The notes beneath the pieces are model-generated. The model worked only from the letters and a program-made list of their open reading frames with translations, was not told the origin of the DNA and did no database searches. The translations under genes and the position numbers were made by a program. From Niabella aurantiaca DSM 17617 (GTDB lineage Bacteria > Bacteroidota > Bacteroidia > Chitinophagales > Chitinophagaceae), in the NCBI RefSeq assembly GCF_000374125.1, contig NZ_KB893647.1, forward strand, positions 124,001 through 188,000: a DNA stretch of 64,000 nt, given 5' to 3'. Of this stretch, positions 51,472 to 59,942 are shown piece by piece; position 1 is the stretch's first letter; the number at the start of each line of letters is the position of its first letter.

Positions 51472-53847
51472 ATGCAATCCATTGAGAAAAGAGAAACTTC
51501 GAGCGGCCTTAGTGCAAGGGAACTCCTTTATAAATATATCCGTTTCCTGCCTTTTGTTATTCTCTGCCTGGTTGTGTCCTTCTTTGCAGCCTGGTTGTAC
51601 CTGCGTTATACGCAGGAGCAATACAGCTCAATTGGGAATATGCTGATCACTACCGAGGAGTCGAAAGGGGATAAAGTGGAAGAGCTGATTGCCGGTAAGA
51701 GCAAAACCACCAATTTGCTGAACGAGGTGGAAGTGCTGAAATCGCGTCCGCTGATGACCCGTGTGGTGAAAAAGCTGGGGCTGCAGGTAGGCTATATAAA
51801 AAAGGGGAAGGTGAAAAATATGAATGCCTATAAACGGGCTTCTTTTGCCTTTGTTCCTGTACAACTGACCGATTCCGCACTGTCGTTTTCTGTAGACATT
51901 GATTTTGTAAACTCCAGCCAGTTCCGGGTCGACAAAAAAAGTACCCTGTATCAATTTGACCAGCTGTTCCAAACCGGAAATGGTGTTTTTAAACTGGTAA
52001 AAGATGGAGGACAGCCGGAGCCCGGCGCTGAGTTTTCGATAACGTATCATCATGAAGATATTGTGGCCGCCGGTATGATCCAGTCTTTAAATGTACAGCC
52101 TAAGCTGGCCAATACCGGGATCTTATTGGTAGAATACCATTCCACAAACCCGTACCTGTCTTCAGATGTGGTCAACACGCTGATGAAGGAATATACCATC
52201 TGGAAGGTGGAACAGGGCAATACTTCGATGGATCTGACCATCGACTTTATCAATAACCGCTTAGAGATCGTACAGCACGATATCGACAGCCTGCAGCGGA
52301 AGCTGGTGACCTACCAGCAGAAGAACAATCTTGTGGATGCTTCCTTACAGATCACCGCACTGCTGCAACGGGCCCAGGAGCAGGATGTAGCCGGCCAGGA
52401 ACAGCGCATGGCGCTGAGCACGCTGGACGTGCTGGAAAGCAGCCTTTCAAAAGGCGGCGCCGGGGCACTGGCTCCTACGGCACTGGGAATTAAGGATCCC
52501 GGATTGAGCGAGCAACTGACAAAACTGGGCGAAGCACAGTTACAACGAAAGCAATTGATCGACCGGAATGTACCGGTCGACAATCCGCAGATAAGGCAAC
52601 TGGATGAAAGCATCGAAACATTGCGAAAGGGGACCCTCACGAGTGTAGAGGCCCTGAAAAGCAGTTATAAGAAAAACCTGGGACTTGTTTCGGCGGAGAG
52701 ATCGAAGAGCACCGGAGGCGCCTTGCAGATGCCGGCGAAAATTACCGAGCAGGCGGAAATTGAAAGGGATCTGACCTCCAAGCTGGCGCTGGCAAAAGTG
52801 CTGGGAGAAAAACGGGAAGAGGCTGCCATAAAACGCGCCAGTACGATCTCCAATACCAAGGTCATTGAAAAAGCAGAGCCCCACCTGGTGCCGGTAAAGC
52901 CCAGTCCCAAAACGGTTAAACTGGCTGCCTTGCTTTTTGGTCTGGCCATTCCCGGGTTGTTCATTGTGCTGAAGGAAGCATTCAACGACCGGGTAAATAC
53001 CCGCTCAGATATCGAACGGGCGACCAATGCCCCGATACTGGGCGAAATCGGCCATTCCAAATCAGACCAGACATTGGTGGTAAGCAAGACCAAGCGTACC
53101 CTGATCGCGGAGCAGTTCCGGCTGCTGAGATCCAATCTCCAGTATATCATCGGGAAGCGGGATAAAGTGGTGATCCTCGTAACTTCCTCATTCGGAGGAG
53201 AAGGAAAATCATTTATCAGCACCAATATGGCAGCTGTTTACGGGCTTACCGAAAGAAAAACGATCGTGCTCGAATTTGACCTGCGGAAGCCCAAAGTACT
53301 GAGCGGGCTGGAGATGCAGAAACGGCAGGGCATCAGCAACTATATGATCGGGGATGTGGATCTGGATAGCCTCATCATTCCGGTGGCGGGAGAGGAAAAT
53401 ATGTATGTACTGCCCTGTGGCCCCATTCCGCCGAACCCCGCGGAGCTGCTATTGAGCGAAAAGACCGACCTGCTGTTTGCACAGCTGAAAAATAAGTTTG
53501 ATTATATCATCATTGATACAGCGCCCATCGGGATGGTAAGCGATGCGCTGACATTGGCCAAATATGCGGATTGTACCTTGTATGTGACCCGTCAGGGGCA
53601 TACGTTTAAAAAGCAGCTGAACCTTATCAATGAAATGTATGAGAACAAAAAGATGCCCAATCTTTCCATTGTGCTGAATGATACCAAGATGCCTACCGGT
53701 GGCGGGTACTATGGCAACTATGGCTATGGTTACGGGTACGGATACGGGGAAAAGAACGGGAACGATTATTATCAGGATGATGCCTTTACCGAGGGGAAAA
53801 AAAAGAAGCGATTTCTTAAGGGCTCCGGGTGGCGTAAAAAGAGTTAG
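51472..53847 (+). CDS. Wzc-type polysaccharide copolymerase and tyrosine autokinase (BY-kinase)
   Basis: 791 residues. N-terminal Wzz domain with two membrane helices (FLPFVILCLVVSFFAAWLYL and KLAALLFGLAIPGLFIVL), a long coiled-coil periplasmic part, then the cytoplasmic kinase: Walker A VTSSFGGEGKSFISTNMA, Walker A' VLEFDLRKPK, Walker B FDYIIIDTAPIG. The C-terminus has the tyrosine cluster YYGNYGYGYGYGYGEKNG followed by YYQDD, the autophosphorylation sites. It controls chain length and export of the polysaccharide. 3 bases from the next gene. Confidence 0.95.
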   Translation: MQSIEKRETSSGLSARELLYKYIRFLPFVILCLVVSFFAAWLYLRYTQEQYSSIGNMLITTEESKGDKVEELIAGKSKTTNLLNEVEVLKSRPLMTRVVKKLGLQVGYIKKGKVKNMNAYKRASFAFVPVQLTDSALSFSVDIDFVNSSQFRVDKKSTLYQFDQLFQTGNGVFKLVKDGGQPEPGAEFSITYHHEDIVAAGMIQSLNVQPKLANTGILLVEYHSTNPYLSSDVVNTLMKEYTIWKVEQGNTSMDLTIDFINNRLEIVQHDIDSLQRKLVTYQQKNNLVDASLQITALLQRAQEQDVAGQEQRMALSTLDVLESSLSKGGAGALAPTALGIKDPGLSEQLTKLGEAQLQRKQLIDRNVPVDNPQIRQLDESIETLRKGTLTSVEALKSSYKKNLGLVSAERSKSTGGALQMPAKITEQAEIERDLTSKLALAKVLGEKREEAAIKRASTISNTKVIEKAEPHLVPVKPSPKTVKLAALLFGLAIPGLFIVLKEAFNDRVNTRSDIERATNAPILGEIGHSKSDQTLVVSKTKRTLIAEQFRLLRSNLQYIIGKRDKVVILVTSSFGGEGKSFISTNMAAVYGLTERKTIVLEFDLRKPKVLSGLEMQKRQGISNYMIGDVDLDSLIIPVAGEENMYVLPCGPIPPNPAELLLSEKTDLLFAQLKNKFDYIIIDTAPIGMVSDALTLAKYADCTLYVTRQGHTFKKQLNLINEMYENKKMPNLSIVLNDTKMPTGGGYYGNYGYGYGYGYGEKNGNDYYQDDAFTEGKKKKRFLKGSGWRKKS

Positions 53848-53850
53848 TGT

Positions 53851-54813
53851 ATGAAGGTATTGATCACGGGGGGAGCCGGATTTATCGGCTCCAACCTCGT
53901 TGAACGGCTGTTGGAAGATCAAAGGGTGCGGGGAGTCCGGGTACTGGACAATCTTTCAACGGGTTCGACGGAAAATCTGAGCAGTTTTTTTGAAGATGAG
54001 CGGTTTGAATGGATGGAGGGGGATATAAGAGATTATGAAACCTGCGTAAAAGCCTGTGAAGGAATGGACGCGATCTCGCACCAGGCAGCATTGGGTTCGG
54101 TTCCCCGCTCTATTGCGGATCCTCTTACGACCAACGCGGTGAACATTACAGGTACCCTGAATGTATTTACTGCGGCTAAGGAATCGGGCGTCAGGCGGGT
54201 AGTGTATGCAGCCAGTTCTTCCACGTATGGCGATCATCCGGCGCTGCCCAAAAAGGAGGAGAACATCGGAAGACCTCTTTCCCCATATGCCGTAACCAAA
54301 TATGTCAATGAGCTGTATGCGGGAGTTTACGCATCGTTATACGGTCTGGAATTGATCGGGCTTCGGTATTTTAATATCTTCGGTCCGCGGCAGAACCCGA
54401 AAGGACCGTATGCGGCGGTCATTCCTTTGTTTATAAAAGCCCTGTTGCATAATGAAGCCCCGGTGATCAATGGCGATGGAGCACACAGCCGCGATTTTAC
54501 ATTTGTGGCCAATGCGGTGGAGGCCAATGTACGGGCGCTGTTTACCGATAAGAAAGAGGCTGTAAACCAGGTGTACAATATCGCCTGTGGTGAGCAAACC
54601 AGCCTCCTGGAATTATTTAACCTTCTCAGCGCAAATGCCGGCACGGTATTGACTCCGGAATTTGGTCCTTCAAGAACAGGCGATGTAGTGCACAGTCTTG
54701 CGGATATCTCCAAGGCCGGAGCATTGCTGGGTTATCAACCCCTTGTTACGGTACAGGAGGGACTGAAGCGTACATTGGACTGGTACCGGGTCAATGAGAA
54801 ATTTTTGGCTTAA
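53851..54813 (+). CDS. SDR-family UDP-sugar 4-epimerase (WbpP/TviC-like)
   Basis: 320 residues. Rossmann motif TGGAGFIGSNLVERLLE, the catalytic YxxxK in SPYAVTKYVNELYA, and HQAALGSVPRSIADPLTTNAVNITGTLN, the characteristic block of UDP-N-acetylglucosamine 4-epimerases of the WbpP/TviC group. It likely supplies UDP-GalNAc or UDP-GalNAcA for the capsule. Translationally close to the kinase gene (3 bases). Confidence 0.85.
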   Translation: MKVLITGGAGFIGSNLVERLLEDQRVRGVRVLDNLSTGSTENLSSFFEDERFEWMEGDIRDYETCVKACEGMDAISHQAALGSVPRSIADPLTTNAVNITGTLNVFTAAKESGVRRVVYAASSSTYGDHPALPKKEENIGRPLSPYAVTKYVNELYAGVYASLYGLELIGLRYFNIFGPRQNPKGPYAAVIPLFIKALLHNEAPVINGDGAHSRDFTFVANAVEANVRALFTDKKEAVNQVYNIACGEQTSLLELFNLLSANAGTVLTPEFGPSRTGDVVHSLADISKAGALLGYQPLVTVQEGLKRTLDWYRVNEKFLA

Positions 54814-55012
54814 GGTTTAAAGCAGGCCTGACCGGAGCCCCGTTCAAATGACGTGATTGCGGACATTCAGATGGGGCAGGTTTTCAGGTCGGATCCGGTT
54901 TCATACCTGATACTCAACACATGATTTAAAATTTCAGACTTCCCAGGCATCAGGTCCCATATCTAATGTCTAACATCTAACGTCTAATATCTAACATCCA
55001 ATATCCGACACC
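54814..55012. other. Intergenic region with a 7-nt array before rmlB
   Basis: 199 bases; the last 49 are a clean array of heptanucleotides and the rest shows nothing definite. Confidence 0.5.
54962..55010 (+). repeat. TCTAAYR heptanucleotide array before rmlB
   Basis: Seven consecutive 7-base units: TCTAATG, TCTAACA, TCTAACG, TCTAATA, TCTAACA, TCCAATA, TCCGACA. It ends 2 bases before the TTG start codon of rmlB. Confidence 0.9.
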
Positions 55013-56080
55013 TTGAATAAAACAATCATCATTACCGGCGGGGCCGGTTTTATCGGATCGCATGTGGTGCGTTTGTTTGTAAAAAAATACCCGCACTATA
55101 CGATCGTTAACCTTGATGCGCTTACTTACGCGGGTAATCTTGAGAACCTCAAAGACATCGAAAACAGCCCCAATTATATTTTTGAAAAAGCCAATATCGT
55201 TGACGCTGCAGCTGTTCAAACACTATTTGAAAAATACCAGCCGGATGGAGTGATCCACCTTGCGGCGGAGAGCCATGTAGACCGCTCGATCACTTCGCCC
55301 CTGGATTTTGTGTACACCAATGTGATCGGAACGGTAAACCTGCTGAACGCCGCCAAAGATCTGTGGGCGCCCCGTCCTTCAGAAGGGGCATGGAGGGGAC
55401 GTTTTCATCATGTATCCACAGATGAGGTATATGGCGCGTTAGGAGAAACCGGTTTTTTTACCGAAGAAACAAAGTATGATCCCCATTCGCCCTATTCTGC
55501 CTCCAAAGCGTCTTCCGATCATTTTGTGGCTGCCTATGCAGATACATATGGACTGCCGGTGGTGATCACCAACTGCTCCAATAATTACGGTCCCAATCAT
55601 TTTCCGGAAAAGCTGATCCCCTTGATGATCCACAATATCATCAACAATAAGCCCCTGCCGGTTTACGGCGATGGAAAATATACCCGCGACTGGCTCTATG
55701 TGATCGATCATGCCCGGGCTATAGACCTGGTGTTTCATGAGGGTGTAACGGGTGGAAAATACAATGTGGGCGGTTTTAACGAATGGAAGAATATTGACCT
55801 CGTGAACCTGCTTTGCAGGCAAATGGATGAGAAATTGAGGCGCCCGGAAGGCACCAGCGCACAGCTCATCACTTTTGTGAAAGATCGTCCGGGCCACGAC
55901 CTGCGTTATGCCATTGACGCCACCCGGATCAGTAAGGAACTGGGCTGGTCGCCCTCCGTTACCTTTGAGGAAGGCCTCTCAAAAACGATCGATTGGTATT
56001 TAGAGAATAAGGAGTGGCTGGCGCATGTTACGAGCGGAGATTATCAACAGTACTACCAGCAGCAGTATGAAAAGAAATAA
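55013..56080 (+). CDS. rmlB: dTDP-glucose 4,6-dehydratase
   Basis: 355 residues. TGGAGFIGSHVVRLFVKKYP nucleotide motif, HLAAESHVDRSI, the dehydratase STDEVYGALG (Thr-Asp-Glu) and YSASKASSDHFV with YxxxK, and NNYGPNHFPEKLIPLMI. It converts dTDP-glucose to dTDP-4-keto-6-deoxyglucose, the branch point to rhamnose and 6-deoxyamino sugars. The start codon is TTG at 55013, giving MNKTIIITGG, immediately after a heptad array. rmlA follows after the four-helix-bundle gene; rmlC and rmlD are not seen in this window. Confidence 0.95.
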   Translation: MNKTIIITGGAGFIGSHVVRLFVKKYPHYTIVNLDALTYAGNLENLKDIENSPNYIFEKANIVDAAAVQTLFEKYQPDGVIHLAAESHVDRSITSPLDFVYTNVIGTVNLLNAAKDLWAPRPSEGAWRGRFHHVSTDEVYGALGETGFFTEETKYDPHSPYSASKASSDHFVAAYADTYGLPVVITNCSNNYGPNHFPEKLIPLMIHNIINNKPLPVYGDGKYTRDWLYVIDHARAIDLVFHEGVTGGKYNVGGFNEWKNIDLVNLLCRQMDEKLRRPEGTSAQLITFVKDRPGHDLRYAIDATRISKELGWSPSVTFEEGLSKTIDWYLENKEWLAHVTSGDYQQYYQQQYEKK

Positions 56081-56097
56081 GATCTCAGGTGCCGGGT

Positions 56098-56146
56098 ATT
56101 AGATGTTAGATATTAGACGTTAGATGTTAGACATTAGATGTAGGCC
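56098..56146 (-). repeat. TCTAAYR heptanucleotide array in inverted orientation, after rmlB
   Basis: On the plus strand it reads ATTAGAT, GTTAGAT, ATTAGAC, GTTAGAT, GTTAGAC, ATTAGAT, GTAGGCC, i.e. six good and one decayed unit, the reverse complement of the arrays at 54962 and 56699. It is upstream of the four-helix-bundle gene. Confidence 0.85.
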
Positions 56147-56302
56147 CGGATTATATCGGCTGAAATTTATATTTTTGATTCGAGGTCATTTACTATAATG
56201 ATCCATTGTTATGGATAAGACAGAAATCTAAACGGGTCAGCTATGAAAATCAGGTAAATTTCCCAACGTACGAAACTAATTGAATATCTAAAACCTATCA
56301 TT

Positions 56303-56662
56303 ATGCACAACTTTAAGGAATTGAAGATTTGGCAAAAATCAATTGATGTTTGCGTGGATGTCTACAAGGCCCTGATAAATTTTCCCAAAGATGAATTGTA
56401 TGGTTTAAATACCCAGATGAAGCGTGCTGCCGTATCCGTAGCTGCAAATATATCTGAGGGAGCAGGGAGAAACTCTAACAAAGAATTTTTGCATTTTTTA
56501 GGAATTGCCAATGGATCTTCTTATGAATTGCAAACACATATCATCATTGCAAACAGGGTCATGCTGCTTACCGATCAGATAACTGAGCGTTTACTGATCC
56601 AGGTTGATGAAATTCAGAAAATGAATCGAGGCTTTCAGGTTAAGTTATTGAACGAATTGTAG
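56303..56662 (+). CDS. Four-helix-bundle protein (S23/IVP-like, TIGR02436 type)
   Basis: 119 residues: MHNFKELKIWQKSIDVCVDVY, then GLNTQMKRAAVSVAANISEGAGR and the C-terminal helix. This is the family of 23S rRNA intervening-sequence proteins, which also includes the Avd accessory factor of diversity-generating retroelements. It forms pentameric helical barrels that bind nucleic acid in characterised cases. There is no reverse transcriptase, template repeat or rRNA in the window. The gene is bracketed by inverted heptad arrays and interrupts the rmlB-rmlA pair, so it looks like an inserted cargo unit. Confidence 0.85.
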   Translation: MHNFKELKIWQKSIDVCVDVYKALINFPKDELYGLNTQMKRAAVSVAANISEGAGRNSNKEFLHFLGIANGSSYELQTHIIIANRVMLLTDQITERLLIQVDEIQKMNRGFQVKLLNEL

Positions 56663-56698
56663 AATGCAGCCTATTCTATATTAAACCCATTGCCAATA

Positions 56699-56726
56699 TC
56701 TATTGTCTATCGTCTAACGTCTAACA
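56699..56726 (+). repeat. TCTAAYR heptanucleotide array before rmlA
   Basis: Four units: TCTATTG, TCTATCG, TCTAACG, TCTAACA, ending 3 bases before the ATG of rmlA at 56730. Confidence 0.8.
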
Positions 56727-56729
56727 AAA

Positions 56730-57587
56730 ATGAAAGGAATCATACTCGCCGGCGGCTCCGGCACGCGGCTATATCCCATTACAAAAGCGATCAGCAAACA
56801 GTTGATGCCGATTTATGATAAACCCATGATCTATTACCCGCTTTCGGTGCTGTTGATGGCGGGGATCCGTGAGGTGCTGGTCATCACCACTCCTGAAGAT
56901 CAGGCAGGGTTCAAACGTCTGCTGGGAGATGGAAAGCGGATCGGCTGTCATTTTGAATTTGCGGTACAGGAAACGCCCAATGGTCTTGCACAGGCCTTTG
57001 TGATCGGTGCTGATTTTATCGGAACCGATAAAGTGGCGCTTGTGCTGGGCGACAACATTTTTCATGGAGTGGGACTGGGGTCGCAGCTAAAGAAACTTAC
57101 GGATGTGGAAGGAGGCTATGTATTTGCCTACCAGGTGTCGGACCCCGAGCGGTATGGGGTGGTGGAGTTTGATGAAAACCGGATAGCACAGTCTATTGAA
57201 GAAAAACCCATTGAACCAAAGTCCAACTATGCGGTACCCGGTCTTTATTTTTATGACAACACGGTAGTGGAGATCGCCCGGGATCTCCGGCCTTCGCCAA
57301 GGGGCGAATATGAAATTACGGATGTAAATAAAGAATATTTAAAAAGAGGATTATTGCAGGTGTCTGTTTTAGACCGGGGCACTGCCTGGCTGGATACGGG
57401 TACTTTTGATTCGCTTACGGATGCATCGGAGTTTGTGCGGGTGATCGAGAAGCGGCAGGGGCTGAAGATCGGCTGTATTGAAGAGATCGCCTACCGCAAC
57501 GGCTTTATTAACCGGGAGCAGCTGCATGTGCTGGCTGATGAGCTGGCCAAAAGTGGCTATGGGGAGTATTTAAAGAAGATAAAGTAG
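56730..57587 (+). CDS. rmlA: Glucose-1-phosphate thymidylyltransferase
   Basis: 285 residues: [38 protein letters not shown] is the diagnostic RmlA N-terminus, with [10 protein letters not shown] and the C-terminal [17 protein letters not shown]. It makes dTDP-glucose from dTTP and glucose-1-phosphate, feeding the rmlB enzyme. The ATG directly follows a heptad array. Confidence 0.96.
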   Translation: MKGIILAGGSGTRLYPITKAISKQLMPIYDKPMIYYPLSVLLMAGIREVLVITTPEDQAGFKRLLGDGKRIGCHFEFAVQETPNGLAQAFVIGADFIGTDKVALVLGDNIFHGVGLGSQLKKLTDVEGGYVFAYQVSDPERYGVVEFDENRIAQSIEEKPIEPKSNYAVPGLYFYDNTVVEIARDLRPSPRGEYEITDVNKEYLKRGLLQVSVLDRGTAWLDTGTFDSLTDASEFVRVIEKRQGLKIGCIEEIAYRNGFINREQLHVLADELAKSGYGEYLKKIK

Positions 57588-57599
57588 TTGAAAATAGTT

Positions 57600-57648
57600 T
57601 AATAGTGGGTGAATAGCGGTTAATGGTGGGTTAATAGTGTACAACGCT
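57600..57648. repeat. AT/G-rich tandem motif between rmlA and the cupin gene
   Basis: TTAATAGTGGG, TGAATAGCGG, TTAATGGTGGG, TTAATAGTG: four imperfect units of 10-11 bases. GTTGAAAATAGT (57589-57600) and ACTACTTTCAAC (57652-57663) flank it as an imperfect inverted repeat. Confidence 0.5.
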
Positions 57649-57694
57649 CAACTACTTTCAACGACATTAAACCTCAAATCGAAAGCATCTGATA

Positions 57695-58105
57695 ATGAAA
57701 GCACAATTGATACAGGGAGGAAATCACACAGACCAGCGGGGCCAGCTGCTATTTAATAATGGTTTCGATCTGGAGCCTGTGCGGCGGATCTATACCATCG
57801 AGCACAGCAATACCTCGCTGATCCGGGGATGGATGGGTCATGAGACAGAGCACCGGTGGTTTACGGTTGTAAGCGGCAGCTTTCAGATAAAAGTAAAATC
57901 CGTCGGTGACTGGCAGCAACCGGAACTGGATGCGGAGGATGCGGCCGTTTTTGTATTGCGATCCGGTTCGCTGGATGTGCTGCATATACCGCCGGGACAT
58001 ATTTTTTGCTTACAGGCATTGGACCTGCACTCAAAAATAGTAGTTATGGCAGACCACCCCGTGGGAACGACCAATGATGAGCACCGGTACCCCGTTCAGT
58101 CGTAG
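57695..58105 (+). CDS. WxcM-like cupin (sugar isomerase/epimerase-type)
   Basis: 136 residues, a single cupin: GGNHTDQRGQLLFNNGFDLEPVRRIYTIEHSN, then RGWMGHETEHRWFTVVSGSFQIKV and VLHIPPGHIFCLQAL. It belongs to the WxcM/FdtA-like group that works on dTDP-4-keto-6-deoxyhexoses, and lies directly after rmlB and rmlA, which make that substrate. In place of rmlC/rmlD this suggests a 6-deoxy sugar other than, or in addition to, rhamnose. The exact reaction (3,4-keto isomerisation or epimerisation) cannot be told. Confidence 0.75.
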   Translation: MKAQLIQGGNHTDQRGQLLFNNGFDLEPVRRIYTIEHSNTSLIRGWMGHETEHRWFTVVSGSFQIKVKSVGDWQQPELDAEDAAVFVLRSGSLDVLHIPPGHIFCLQALDLHSKIVVMADHPVGTTNDEHRYPVQS

Positions 58106-58110
58106 GCTGG

Positions 58111-58145
58111 TTTGGGAATTTGAAAGTTTGAATCCCGAAAGTCCG
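58111..58145. repeat. Heptanucleotide-period array after the cupin gene
   Basis: TTTGGGA, ATTTGAA, AGTTTGA, ATCCCGA, AAGTCCG: decaying 7-base units related to the TTTGRGA type at 21495. Confidence 0.5.
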
Positions 58146-58221
58146 GGAGTGGAAATGATGACACAGGAATGGAAAGATAACATCCAACCGGATACATGGT
58201 TCTCGATCCAATATCCGGTTA

Positions 58222-58263
58222 TCTGACAGCTGGCGTCTGAAGTCTATCGTCTAATATCTGGCA
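58222..58263 (+). repeat. TCTAAYR-type heptanucleotide array before the acetyltransferase
   Basis: TCTGACA, GCTGGCG, TCTGAAG, TCTATCG, TCTAATA, TCTGGCA: six in-register 7-base units, ending 8 bases before the ATG at 58272. Confidence 0.7.
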
Positions 58264-58271
58264 ATCTAAAA

Positions 58272-58847
58272 ATGTCTGTAAACTTCTTCGCGCACCCTTC
58301 TGCAATTATTGATGAAGGCTGTGCCATCGGTGCGGGTACCAGGATCTGGCATTTTTCCCATATCATGCCGGGATGCATTATCGGCGAACATTGCAACCTG
58401 GGGCAGAACGTGGTCGTGTCGCCCAGGGTGGTATTGGGAAATAATGTGCGGGTGCAGAACAATGTATCCATTTATGAGGGGGTTATCTGCGAAGACGATG
58501 TATTCCTGGGCCCCGGTATGGTATTCACCAACGTCATCAATCCGCGCAGCGCGGTCAGCCGGAAGCATGAGTATAAACAGACCCTGGTAAAAAAAGGCGC
58601 TACCATTGGGGCAAATGCTACCATTGTGTGCGGCCATACGATTGGCGCATACGCCTTTATAGGTGCGGGTGCCGTGGTGACCAGAGATGTACCGGCCTAT
58701 GCGCTGGTCGTTGGCAACCCCGCCCGGCAAACCGGCTGGATGAGTGAGTACGGGCACAAGCTGAAGTTCGATGCCACCGGGAAAGCCGTTTGCCCGGAAA
58801 GTGGTGCGGGGTATGAGTTAAAAAGCGGGCAGGTGATCAGGCGTTGA
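58272..58847 (+). CDS. WbpD-like sugar N-acetyltransferase (left-handed beta-helix)
   Basis: 191 residues of hexapeptide repeats: [48 protein letters not shown], and [34 protein letters not shown]. The IWHFSHI block with the catalytic His is typical of WbpD/WlbB enzymes that acetylate UDP-3-amino-GlcNAcA. Its partner WbpB-like dehydrogenase follows; the WbpE aminotransferase is not in the window. A heptad array precedes the ATG. Confidence 0.85.
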   Translation: MSVNFFAHPSAIIDEGCAIGAGTRIWHFSHIMPGCIIGEHCNLGQNVVVSPRVVLGNNVRVQNNVSIYEGVICEDDVFLGPGMVFTNVINPRSAVSRKHEYKQTLVKKGATIGANATIVCGHTIGAYAFIGAGAVVTRDVPAYALVVGNPARQTGWMSEYGHKLKFDATGKAVCPESGAGYELKSGQVIRR

Positions 58848-58888
58848 ATTAAGAGCGCGCCGACCACCTATTATTTTTTGAACCATTA

Positions 58889-58930
58889 TCTAATGTCTAA
58901 CGTCTAATATCTATCGTCTTCGATCCAATG
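58889..58930 (+). repeat. TCTAAYR heptanucleotide array running into the start codon
   Basis: TCTAATG, TCTAACG, TCTAATA, TCTATCG, TCTTCGA, TCCAATG: six 7-base units in register. The ATG of the last unit (58928-58930) is the predicted start codon of the next gene. Confidence 0.85.
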
Positions 58931-59941
58931 GTTGGTCATCATAAAATAAGATTTGCGGTTGTGGGGTATGGACATATGGGTAGGCGGCATGCGAAGATGA
59001 TCGGGGAACATCCTGATTGCGAACTGACGGCCATAATTGATATTCGGGGCCCGGTTGAATCGTCTTCTGTTCCGTTTTACAATGACCTGGACCTTTTTTT
59101 AGGATCAGCAACGGGCGCCGGCACGGATGTGGTAATAGTTGCTACACCCAACGGTCTGCATGCGGCCCATGCCCTGAAAAGCCTTTCTGCAAAGAAGCAT
59201 GTGCTCATTGAAAAACCGATGGCTTTAAATAGCGCCGATGCGGAAGCCATTATCGTGAAGGCTGCTGATGTACAGCGGCAGGTATATATAATGATGCAGA
59301 ACCGGTTCAGTCCGATAAGTCTTTGGCTAAAAGAGATTACGGATAGCGGGGTATTGGGAAAAATTTTCATGGTTCAGGTGAATTGCTTCTGGAACCGGGA
59401 TGGTCGATATTATAAAAAAGGGAACTGGCATGGCACCACGGAGCTGGATGGCGGCGTATTATTTACGCAATTCAGCCATTTTGTAGACCTGCTGTATTGG
59501 TGCTTTGGCGGGATAACGAATATCCGGGCAAGGATGAACAATTTTAGCCACGATGACTCTATTGAAATTGAAGATACGAGCATAGTGCACTTCGACTTTG
59601 TAAAAGGAGGGATGGGGTGTTTGAATTATACCACTTCGGTTTGGGACAAAAACCTGGAGAGCAGCATTACCATAATTGCGGAGAATGGATCGGTAAAAGT
59701 GAGCGGGCAATATATGGACAGAATAGAGTACTGCCATGTTAATAACTATTCGAACCCTGATATAAAAAAAATACGATCAGGCAGTGGTAACAGGACAGGT
59801 TTTACAGACGCCGAAATGAATCATCAAAGATTTATCCAATATATGATACGGGGAATCAGGAACGGCGACACAGGAGATAGTAATGGTGAAGATGGATTAA
59901 AAGTGGTGAATATTATAGGGAGGATCTATAGGTCCATATAA
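58928..59941 (+). CDS. WbpB/WlbA-like Gfo/Idh/MocA sugar dehydrogenase
   Basis: 337 residues. RFAVVGYGHMGRRHAKMI nucleotide motif, VLIEKPMALNSADAE with the conserved Lys-Pro, and NCFWNRDGRYYKKGNWHGTTELDGGVLFTQFSHFVD in the substrate domain, as in WlbA/WbpB, which oxidise UDP-GlcNAcA at C3. Unlike the Gfo/Idh enzyme at 14942 it has no Tat signal and is cytoplasmic. Together with the WbpD-like gene it points to a 2,3-diacetamido uronic acid in the capsule. It ends one base before the acyltransferase fragment. Confidence 0.85.
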   Translation: MVGHHKIRFAVVGYGHMGRRHAKMIGEHPDCELTAIIDIRGPVESSSVPFYNDLDLFLGSATGAGTDVVIVATPNGLHAAHALKSLSAKKHVLIEKPMALNSADAEAIIVKAADVQRQVYIMMQNRFSPISLWLKEITDSGVLGKIFMVQVNCFWNRDGRYYKKGNWHGTTELDGGVLFTQFSHFVDLLYWCFGGITNIRARMNNFSHDDSIEIEDTSIVHFDFVKGGMGCLNYTTSVWDKNLESSITIIAENGSVKVSGQYMDRIEYCHVNNYSNPDIKKIRSGSGNRTGFTDAEMNHQRFIQYMIRGIRNGDTGDSNGEDGLKVVNIIGRIYRSI

Positions 59942-59942
59942 A

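Noticed and set aside
56303-56662. Four-helix-bundle gene considered as part of a diversity-generating retroelement
   Set aside because: No reverse transcriptase, template/variable repeat pair or C-type-lectin target nearby.
54962-58930. Heptad arrays considered as a CRISPR array
   Set aside because: Units are 7 bases without spacers, and there are no cas genes.
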